From positions 1 to 7,269 of the forward strand of contig JBFELO010000202.1 of assembly GCA_041552055.1 (NCBI GenBank): DNA of 7,269 bases. The letters run 5' to 3'. The DNA is from JBFELO01 sp041552055. Lineage in GTDB: Bacteria; Acidobacteriota; Thermoanaerobaculia; Thermoanaerobaculales; Sulfomarinibacteraceae. Shown piece after piece: positions 1-4,897 of this stretch (positions are counted from its first letter, which is position 1; each line of letters opens with the position of its first letter). The translations under genes were made by a program, and so were the position numbers. The notes under the pieces are model-generated. The model made no database searches, had not been told where the DNA came from, and saw only the letters and a program-made list of their open reading frames with translations.

Positions 1-1
1 C

Positions 2-19
2 GGGTGGGTGGGGGATGGG
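2..19 (+). promoter_or_regulatory. G-quadruplex-type G-run in the kinase leader
   Basis: Four G-tracts of 3, 3, 5 and 3 bases are separated by loops of T, T and AT, which is an ideal short-loop quadruplex motif. It lies on the sense strand and ends 8 nt before the kinase ATG at 28, so an mRNA starting upstream would carry it over the ribosome-binding region. No canonical Shine-Dalgarno is separable from it: the GGGGGA at 10-15 is 12 nt from the start codon. The window begins at base 1, so the upstream promoter is not visible. Whether it folds is unknown. Confidence 0.45.
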
Positions 20-27
20 ATACTTGA

Positions 28-1872
28 ATGGACATGGCGGAGATCCCAGTCCGCGCGATCGGCAAGTACGAGATCCTCGCCGAGATCGGCCAGGGCTCGA
101 TGGGCACCGTGTACAAGGCGCGTGACCCGGTCCTGGAACGGGTGGTGGCGCTCAAGACGATCCTGCCGAGCGCGGTTCTCGATGCCGAGGCCCGCGAGCG
201 GTTCCTGCGCGAGGCACGGTCGGTGGCGCGGCTGCAGCACCCGAACATCATCACCATCTTCGAAATGGGCGAGATGGAGCAGGTGCCGTTCATCGCGATG
301 GAGTTTCTCGAGGGTGAGAGCCTCGCCGACGCAGCCGAGATCGGCAGGCCGGCCGGTGTCGAGGCCAAGCTCAGGCTCATCAAGCAGCTGTGCCGCGGCT
401 TGGGGTACGCGCACGGGCGGGGAGTCGTCCACCGCGACGTCAAGCCGACCAACGTCTTTCTGCTGCCCGACGGCACCGCAAAGCTGCTGGACTTCGGCGT
501 CGCCTGGCTCGAGGGGGGCACCTTTGCCACGCGCACCGGCATGCTGCTCGGGACCCCGGCGTACATGGCACCCGAGCAGTTCAGCGGGGGAGAGGTGGAC
601 CATCGCGTCGACATGTGGGCGGTCGGCGTCATTCTGTACGAAATGCTGACCGGTGAGCGGCCGTTCGCGGCGGACACGGTGCCGTCGCTGATCTACAAGA
701 TCGTGCACACGCAGCAGCCGGACATCGATCCCGTGGCGCGCGGCGCACCGGTCGCTGTCATCCAGATCGTCAGCAAGGCGATGCAGAAGGACCCGAAAGA
801 CAGGTTCGCCGATCTCGACGAGATGGGCAGGGCCGTCAGGTCGGTGCTCGACGGAGGCGGGATCGAACCGGAGCTCACGGCCGCGAAGGTGACCGATGTG
901 ACTCGGGCGACGCCGTCGATTGAACCGGCCGAGTCAAAATCGCCTGTGCACATCGGGACATTCCGCGACGGCGGCCTGCTCGCCGGCACCGGGCCGCTGC
1001 AGGTGATCCTGGCCTCTCCGGATGAGCGAATGCTGGCCATCGGCGGGGTCGACGGTTCGATCCGTTTGTGGGACCTCGAGAATAGGGTGAGCCTGCGGAC
1101 CCTGCGCAGCAGGACCCACCTGAAGACCGGCCACTCGGCGTTGACCACGAATCTGGCGTATCTTGAGAACGGCGACCTGCTGGCCACTGGTCACCTGGAC
1201 GGATCGATCTCGATCTGGGACCCCAAAACCGGCTTCGAGCTGGACGCGCAGCTGCGCCACGACGGCGCCGTGGGTGGGCTCGCATTCGTCCCGGGCAAGT
1301 CGTTATTGATCTCGGGGGGGCACGACGACTCCCTCAAGTACTGGGACCTGTCAGCAGTATTGGAGGGCGAGGCCCGGCGAGAGATGCGCCGCCAGCCCGC
1401 CTCGGTGACCACGCTGACCGTGTCGGCCGATGGTCGGCTGGCGGTCACTGGCCACGACAACCTCAATGTGCGTGGCCACGACGTCTCCTCGGGCCGGTTG
1501 GTCGCGACGTTTCACGGCTTGGAGGCGGTTCCGAGTGTGGTGCAGCTGTCTCCAGACGGCGGTCTCCTGGCGTGCGGCTGCCGCAACGGCTCGATCCGTC
1601 TGTTTCGGGTCGAGGGACGGGCGCAGTTGCGGCACTTCGAGGCGCACAGCAAGACGGTATCGTCGTTGGTCTTCTTCCCTGATGGGCGTCACCTCGCGAG
1701 CGTTGCCATGGACCAGGAGGTCGCGATCTGGAGCGTGACCTTCGAGGACCGGCTGGCGACGCTGTCCGCAGGCAGTGGCGCGAGCTGCGCGAGCTTGGCG
1801 GTGCTGGGTTCGAGCCGCCGACTGCTGTGCGGGCTCGCCGGCGGCCAGATCCGGATCTGGGACTACGACTGA
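28..1872 (+). CDS. Ser/Thr protein kinase with C-terminal WD40 propeller
   Basis: A 614-residue PknB-type (Hanks) kinase that should transfer ATP phosphate to Ser/Thr of unknown targets. Visible kinase motifs: glycine loop GQGSMGTV (21-28), VALK lysine K43, alpha-C E62, catalytic HRDVKPTN (135-142, D137), DFG (155-157), activation segment with T165/T168/T170, and GTPAYMAPEQ (175-184). All catalytic residues are present, so it should be active. The kinase ends near 280, followed by a polar linker (about 285-320). About seven WD40 repeats follow, one full propeller, with strand-d ends at W348-D349, W397-D398, W439-D440, H484-D485 (degenerate), F526-R527 (degenerate), W568-S569 and W611-D612. 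The last repeat runs into the stop. No membrane segment or signal peptide is seen, so the protein is probably cytoplasmic, unlike membrane-anchored PknB. An in-frame TGA directly before ATG 28 fixes the 5' limit; ATG 34 is an alternative. The neighbouring genes give no substrate clue. Confidence 0.95.
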   Translation: MDMAEIPVRAIGKYEILAEIGQGSMGTVYKARDPVLERVVALKTILPSAVLDAEARERFLREARSVARLQHPNIITIFEMGEMEQVPFIAMEFLEGESLADAAEIGRPAGVEAKLRLIKQLCRGLGYAHGRGVVHRDVKPTNVFLLPDGTAKLLDFGVAWLEGGTFATRTGMLLGTPAYMAPEQFSGGEVDHRVDMWAVGVILYEMLTGERPFAADTVPSLIYKIVHTQQPDIDPVARGAPVAVIQIVSKAMQKDPKDRFADLDEMGRAVRSVLDGGGIEPELTAAKVTDVTRATPSIEPAESKSPVHIGTFRDGGLLAGTGPLQVILASPDERMLAIGGVDGSIRLWDLENRVSLRTLRSRTHLKTGHSALTTNLAYLENGDLLATGHLDGSISIWDPKTGFELDAQLRHDGAVGGLAFVPGKSLLISGGHDDSLKYWDLSAVLEGEARREMRRQPASVTTLTVSADGRLAVTGHDNLNVRGHDVSSGRLVATFHGLEAVPSVVQLSPDGGLLACGCRNGSIRLFRVEGRAQLRHFEAHSKTVSSLVFFPDGRHLASVAMDQEVAIWSVTFEDRLATLSAGSGASCASLAVLGSSRRLLCGLAGGQIRIWDYD

Positions 1873-1956
1873 CGAAGCCACTGCCAGTACCCGACGACCG
1901 TCCGGGGTCCTGTTGAGAGTGGTCCTCCGAACCACAGAGAGGGCTTGGGGGCTTGG

Positions 1957-1977
1957 CCGGTGCCTCCGGCACCTGGG
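1957..1977. repeat. Short palindromic repeat, hairpin GGTGCC-TCC-GGCACC
   Basis: The stem is six pairs with a three-base loop (1959-1973), flanked by CC and TGGG. The same 21-bp unit recurs at 6797-6817 with a single change, in the loop (TCC versus TTC). A related form lies at 6831-6851. Three occurrences in two separate spacers point to a dispersed intergenic repeat of this genome rather than chance, but the number elsewhere cannot be seen. Confidence 0.6.
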
Positions 1978-1983
1978 CTTGCT

Positions 1984-2000
1984 GACGGCCTTCGGCCGTC
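1984..2000. repeat. Hairpin GACGGCC-TTC-GGCCGTC
   Basis: A perfect seven-pair stem with a TTC loop, 10 bp after the previous hairpin. It has the same design (GCC, three bases, GGC at the tip) as the other intergenic stems of the window. Confidence 0.5.
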
Positions 2001-2022
2001 GCGACCCGACCTCACGAGCGAG

Positions 2023-2068
2023 TGGCCGCAGGCCAGCCGTCCCCTCTCCGGCTCGGCGGGGCCGAGCC
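2023..2068. repeat. Two further small hairpins
   Basis: The first has stem TGGCC/GGCCA with a GCA loop (2023-2035). The second has a perfect seven-pair stem GGCTCGG/CCGAGCC with a five-base loop (2050-2068). No T-tract follows either on any strand. Together with the two preceding stems they form four stem-loops within about 110 bp. Confidence 0.4.
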
Positions 2069-2150
2069 TGCGATCCCCATGGCAGCGGCCACATTTCGCT
2101 CCTGAGGTCGTGTTGAGGCCCTGAAGGGTACTCCCAGCACGCCTCTGATC

Positions 2151-2190
2151 ATGCCCACATGCCCTCATGCCCCCATGCCAACACGCCCTG
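2151..2190. repeat. 8-bp tandem repeat, five units
   Basis: Units in order are ATGCCCAC, ATGCCCTC, ATGCCCCC, ATGCCAAC and ACGCCCTG, in exact 8-bp register. Variation falls mainly on the last two bases of each unit. It ends 12 bp beyond the methyltransferase stop codon, in its 3' untranslated region. On the minus strand the units read as GGGCAT, similar in flavour to the GGGGATGAGGGG stretches at 6815-6860. Confidence 0.65.
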
Positions 2191-2202
2191 GGCGGGGGTT
2201 GG

Positions 2203-2847
2203 TCAGGGCTTCCTCAACACCGCCTCGACGCGACCGTGGCGCTCGGCGGGGCCGTCGCCGTGGCGGTGTTCGGGTCCCAGCCCTTCCCAGTGGTGCAGCA
2301 CGTCGTAGCCGTCAAACAGAGTGAGGATCTGGTCGGGCTCGAGGTAGGTGCGGATCCCGCCCTCCAGGTTCCTGAACGAGTTGTGGCCGATCGACTGCCA
2401 CGTCCGGTGGTGGAAGGGGTAGATCGGATCCAGGGTGGAAAAGGCGGTCGCGAGCAGGAGTCCGTCGGCGGCGAGGTGCCGTCGACAGAACTCGGTCAGG
2501 CTGCCGATCTCAGGCCACTCGAGCTCCTGCACGAGACCGAACACCAGAATGCCGCCGTACGCATCTCGATCCAGGTCCGCCTCGGAAAACCCTGCACAGA
2601 TCGTCCGGATTGCCAGCTGCTCCTCCGAGATCCGCTGCTCGAGCTGGTCGATCGCGACCCGCGACGGATCGACGGCGTGGACCCTCAGGCCCTGACGGGC
2701 GAGGTAGACCGAGTTACGCCCCTGACCGCAACCGACATCGAGCACCGGGAGTCGCGATTCGAGGCGAGGGGCCCATCCCTCGAGGAGTGGATCCGGCGCG
2801 CCGCCGAAGTAGGTGTCGGTGTCGCGATACGCCTGGTCGTAGTCCAT
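2203..2847 (-). CDS. Class I SAM-dependent methyltransferase, TehB-like
   Basis: A 214-residue Rossmann-fold methyltransferase. Motif I is VLDVGCGQGRNS (35-46), and the acidic residue after strand 2 is D60 (VHAVDPS), expected to bind the ribose of S-adenosylmethionine. The GQGRNS form and overall length recall TehB/UbiG-like enzymes; the substrate is not known. The protein is histidine-rich late in the chain: H146-H147, H185-H186, H194, H196 and H204, the last three inside GPEHRHGDGPAERHG. No signal peptide or membrane helix is seen, so it should be cytosolic. The ATG is 3 nt after the stop of the upstream cation transporter gene, with GGAG six bases before the start, indicating one operon and probable translational coupling. 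That linkage suggests a role in metal or metalloid stress, by analogy with TehB, but a general small-molecule methyltransferase is equally possible. Confidence 0.85.
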   Translation of the reverse strand: MDYDQAYRDTDTYFGGAPDPLLEGWAPRLESRLPVLDVGCGQGRNSVYLARQGLRVHAVDPSRVAIDQLEQRISEEQLAIRTICAGFSEADLDRDAYGGILVFGLVQELEWPEIGSLTEFCRRHLAADGLLLATAFSTLDPIYPFHHRTWQSIGHNSFRNLEGGIRTYLEPDQILTLFDGYDVLHHWEGLGPEHRHGDGPAERHGRVEAVLRKP

Positions 2848-2850
2848 GTG

Positions 2851-3843
2851 TCACTCCGCCTCGATATCGAGATACCGTGCCTTCGGGAACTCGCTCTGGA
2901 TGGCGGCCTCGATGGTATCCACCTCGTCGCCCAGGCGTTCGACGATACGCTCTGCATAGCGCGCAGCGAACGCTCGGAATTCGTCGTAGCTCGAGATGTT
3001 CGGGTACGCCGCACGGAGATCGTCCTCCAGCATCCCGGCCAGCACCTCGCCGTCAAACTCTACGTCCGCCGCTACACGGAAGCTCTCGGTGTCGAGAACA
3101 CGAGTTCGCAGGAGAGCGATCTGCTCCACCACGGGGCTGCTCGCGACGATCTCGCGAATCCGTTTCCGAACCCCGGCCGGCACCGCCGGTCCGACCAGGA
3201 GGTATCGGCTGCGGGCCACCAGCCAGAGCGCGATCGCACCCAGCAGGAGGGCGACCGCGATCGAGGCCGACGCGTCCCATACCGGGTCGCCGGTAAGCGT
3301 CACCAATGCGATGCCGATCATGGCGAAGATCACGCCGAGGCAGGCCGCCGCATCCTCCAGCACCACGGCGGTGGTCGTGGGGTCGGCCTCACGCCACAGG
3401 TAGCGAAAGAATGGCTTGCCCTTGGCGTTGTGACGCACTGTACGTACCGCGATCGCCAGCACGATTGCCTCGATGACAAAGGAAAACACCAACACGATCA
3501 GCGCGATCCGCAGGTCCTGGAGCGGCTTCGGATGGAGCAGCGTGTGGACGCCGTGGTAAAGGGTCACTCCGCAGCCGAGGAAGAAGATGCCGACCGCCGA
3601 CATCAGGGCCCACACTGCGCGTTCGGCGCCGAACCCGAATGGGAAGGCAGGATTGGCCGCGCGGGTGGACCGGCGGATGCCGATCATCAGCAGGACCTGG
3701 TTCAAGGTGTCGGCGAGCGAGTGCATGGCCTCGGAGAGCATCGCCGCGGACCCGGTCATCAAGAACGCGATCAGCTTTGCGATCGTCAGTGTGCTGTTGC
3801 CGGCGATGGCCGCACCTACCGCACGCTTGGATCCAACAGCCAT
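2851..3843 (-). CDS. Cation diffusion facilitator (zinc/metal exporter), SLC30A9/ZnT9-like
   Basis: A 330-residue CDF-family inner-membrane antiporter, expected to export Zn2+ or another divalent ion against protons. About six membrane helices are visible (roughly 8-30, 33-56, 77-97, 112-133, 160-182, 192-209), followed by a cytosolic C-terminal domain. Helix 2 carries SEAMHSLADT with the metal ligands H41 and D45. The helix 5 site is LEDAA (E163, D164) rather than the usual HxxxD. Segments resembling human ZnT9 as I recall it include the YHGVHTLLHPKP loop, DPTTTAVVLEDAAACLG, EVDFDG-type AADVEFDG, and the closing LGDEVDTIE and ARYLDIE. I chose ATG 3843 because AGGAGG (3852-3857) sits eight bases before it. 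An in-frame GTG at 3870 would add nine residues but lies inside an inverted-repeat arm. It is the first gene of the operon, divergent from the Fe-S genes. Confidence 0.92.
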   Translation of the reverse strand: MAVGSKRAVGAAIAGNSTLTIAKLIAFLMTGSAAMLSEAMHSLADTLNQVLLMIGIRRSTRAANPAFPFGFGAERAVWALMSAVGIFFLGCGVTLYHGVHTLLHPKPLQDLRIALIVLVFSFVIEAIVLAIAVRTVRHNAKGKPFFRYLWREADPTTTAVVLEDAAACLGVIFAMIGIALVTLTGDPVWDASASIAVALLLGAIALWLVARSRYLLVGPAVPAGVRKRIREIVASSPVVEQIALLRTRVLDTESFRVAADVEFDGEVLAGMLEDDLRAAYPNISSYDEFRAFAARYAERIVERLGDEVDTIEAAIQSEFPKARYLDIEAE

Positions 3844-3867
3844 ACGATGAACCTCCTGCCTTGTCCG

Positions 3868-3908
3868 CACTTCTCACCGACGCTCGTCACGAAACCCGGT
3901 GAGAAGTG
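3868..3908. repeat. Perfect 12-bp inverted repeat in the exporter leader
   Basis: Arms CACTTCTCACCG (3868-3879) and CGGTGAGAAGTG (3897-3908) are exact reverse complements around a 17-bp centre, which itself contains the small dyad TCGT-C-ACGA. With G-T pairs the stem can be extended by several more bases outwards. On the minus strand it ends 10 nt before the AGGAGG of the exporter gene, so in RNA it would form a strong leader hairpin just upstream of the ribosome site. It could also be a DNA operator, or a copy of a dispersed palindromic element. Confidence 0.75.
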
Positions 3909-3977
3909 TGGGCCAGGTTGTCGACACCTTAAGCGCACGAGCGTCCGAACGCAACCGGCGGGGCGTCCGTGGCAGAC

Positions 3978-3990
3978 GACTCCGGGAGTC
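3978..3990. promoter_or_regulatory. Palindrome GACT-N5-AGTC, candidate operator
   Basis: GACTCC-G-GGAGTC is an exact dyad about 145 bp before the glutaredoxin start. The core GACT-N5-AGTC has the same half-sites and spacing as the known IscR type 1 binding consensus. The AT-rich centre and the flanks of that consensus are not matched, so assignment to IscR or another Rrf2-family regulator is only suggestive. Confidence 0.2.
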
Positions 3991-4083
3991 GGGAAAGGGG
4001 AAATGTTGAGCCCAAGTCTCAGGTTGTGATCCTTGACCGGGTTGGATCCCGGAGATTACCCGCTGCCCCTCGCGACGTCATCA

Positions 4084-4101
4084 CCCGACCCTCGCGTCGG
4101 G
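4084..4101 (+). promoter_or_regulatory. Leader hairpin before the glutaredoxin gene
   Basis: CCCGAC and GTCGGG pair exactly around a six-base loop (CCTCGC). The stem ends 19 nt before the AGGGAG ribosome site and 32 nt before the ATG at 4134. No T-run follows, so it is not a typical terminator. Its function is unknown. Confidence 0.35.
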
Positions 4102-4133
4102 AGAAGTTGGGGGCGACGGCAGGGAGCTGAGAC

Positions 4134-4538
4134 ATGGGAGAGAGTCACGACAGTCCGTTTCGGATCGCGGCAAAAGAGCCACCGACGGCCGGAGGCGCGC
4201 CGGTGCGGGAGGCGGACACCTCCGCCTCACCGCTGGATCGAATCGATTGCATGGTGAAGTCCTCCGATATCTTCCTCTTCATCAAAGGGACTCCCGGACA
4301 GCCGCTGTGCGGGTTTTCCGCCAACACGGTGGCGATGCTGAACCACCTCGGGGTCCGGTACCGCACGTTCGATGTGTTGGCGGATGAGGCGATCCGTACT
4401 GCCGCCAAGGAGTACTCGAGTTGGCCGACCTTCCCGCAGGTGTACGTGCGCGGGGAGTTCATCGGCGGTAACGACATCGTGACGGACATGTTCTACAGCG
4501 GTGAGCTCCAGCGCACGATCGAAGGAGCGGCAGGATGA
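4134..4538 (+). CDS. Monothiol CGFS glutaredoxin (Grx4/GLRX5 class)
   Basis: A 134-residue class II glutaredoxin that should bind a [2Fe-2S] cluster with glutathione, as a dimer, and hand it on to A-type carriers. Visible are KGTPGQPLCGFS (51-62; K51 for glutathione, C59 the cluster and thiol cysteine), WPTFPQV (97-103, cis-proline P101) and GGND (111-114). These are the invariant CGFS-type motifs. The first roughly 33 residues form a polar extension, rich in Ala, Pro, Ser and Glu, that E. coli GrxD lacks. It could be a flexible linker or a start placed too early. I keep ATG 4134 because AGGGAG (4121-4126) lies seven bases before it; the internal ATG at 4251 (MVKSSD) would trim too close to the fold and lacks a good ribosome site. 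The stop overlaps the next ATG (ATGA at 4535-4538), so the two proteins are translationally coupled. Cytosolic. Confidence 0.95.
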   Translation: MGESHDSPFRIAAKEPPTAGGAPVREADTSASPLDRIDCMVKSSDIFLFIKGTPGQPLCGFSANTVAMLNHLGVRYRTFDVLADEAIRTAAKEYSSWPTFPQVYVRGEFIGGNDIVTDMFYSGELQRTIEGAAG

Positions 4539-4897
4539 ACGGCTCCGATCGCAGTCTCGATGTCGTCCAGCGCCTGGTCGGGGTCACGGAACGCGCGCAG
4601 CGGGAGATCCGTGAGATCTTCCATCGCGAGGGACCGGCGCCAGGCACCGGGCTCCGGCTCGGTGTGATGGGTGGTGGCTGTTCCGGGCTGTCGTACGAGA
4701 TGGAGTTCGACCAGGAGCGCACCAACGACAACGTGCTCGAGTTCGACGGGTTTCGCGTGTTGCTCGACCCCAAGTCGTCGATCTATCTGAAGGGCGTGAC
4801 CCTGGATTTCCAGGACGGGCTCAAGGGTAAGGGATTCGTGTTCCGCAACCCGAACGCGACCAACACCTGCGGCTGCGGTGAGTCCTTCAGTCTCTGA
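4535..4897 (+). CDS. A-type Fe-S carrier (IscA/SufA/ErpA family)
   Basis: A 120-residue HesB/IscA-fold protein that binds Fe-S clusters and passes them to apoproteins. The three conserved cysteines are C49 in MGGGCSGLSYEM and C112 and C114 in the C-terminal TCGCGESFSL. The length and spacing fit the family. Which subtype (IscA, SufA or ErpA) cannot be fixed by eye; the association with CGFS glutaredoxin and YgfZ suggests a late, client-delivery role like ErpA or mitochondrial ISCA1/2. The start overlaps the glutaredoxin stop and has AGGAG (4523-4527) seven bases upstream. Its 3' end overlaps the next gene by 20 nt in another frame. A dozen extra residues precede the usual start of the fold (VTERAQREI). 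No isc or suf scaffold, desulfurase or regulator genes are adjacent, so this is a stand-alone late module. Confidence 0.95.
   Translation: MNGSDRSLDVVQRLVGVTERAQREIREIFHREGPAPGTGLRLGVMGGGCSGLSYEMEFDQERTNDNVLEFDGFRVLLDPKSSIYLKGVTLDFQDGLKGKGFVFRNPNATNTCGCGESFSL

Larger units (their letters stand above)
1873..2202. other. Convergent hairpin-rich intergenic spacer
   Basis: This 330-bp spacer lies between the 3' ends of the kinase (+) and methyltransferase (-) genes, so no promoter is required here. I found no credible gene. It holds four short GC-rich stem-loops at 1959-1973, 1984-2000, 2023-2035 and 2050-2068, and an 8-bp tandem repeat at 2151-2190. None of the stems is followed by a T-run on either strand, so classical intrinsic terminators are not evident. 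The clustered stems could still slow or end transcription, or protect 3' ends, in both directions. Confidence 0.6.
3844..4133. promoter_or_regulatory. Divergent regulatory spacer between metal exporter and Fe-S operon
   Basis: This 290-bp region must hold promoters for both directions. Rightwards, TTGACC at 4033-4038 is a fair -35 element, but the -10 region 17 bases on (TTACCC, 4056-4061) is poor. Leftwards, TTGCGT (minus strand, about 3950) followed 16 bases later by TTAAGG (about 3928) is a weak candidate. Several dyads are present: a perfect 12-bp inverted repeat (3868-3908), AGGTTGTC/GACACCTT (3915-3930, one mismatch and one G-T), GACTCC-G-GGAGTC (3978-3990), CCGGG/CCCGG (4037-4052) and CCCGAC/GTCGGG (4084-4101). 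I see no credible gene in it. Confidence 0.5.

Noticed and set aside
1351..2094. Minus-strand open frame over the end of the kinase gene
   Set aside because: It is the shadow of the WD40 repeats and runs through the hairpin-rich spacer; the translation is Arg/Pro-rich without motifs.
1957..2190. CRISPR-like array
   Set aside because: The stems differ from one another, spacing is irregular, and the 8-bp units are far too short for CRISPR repeats with spacers.
3844..3870. GTG start at 3870 for the CDF gene
   Set aside because: ATG 3843 has AGGAGG eight bases upstream, and the GTG lies inside the perfect inverted repeat; the extra nine residues add no conserved sequence.
2167..4029. Very long plus-strand open frame (about 620 codons) opposite the methyltransferase and CDF genes
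   Set aside because: It is the antisense of two genes with clear family motifs and ribosome sites; its translation shows no recognisable domain. GC-rich third positions keep such frames open.
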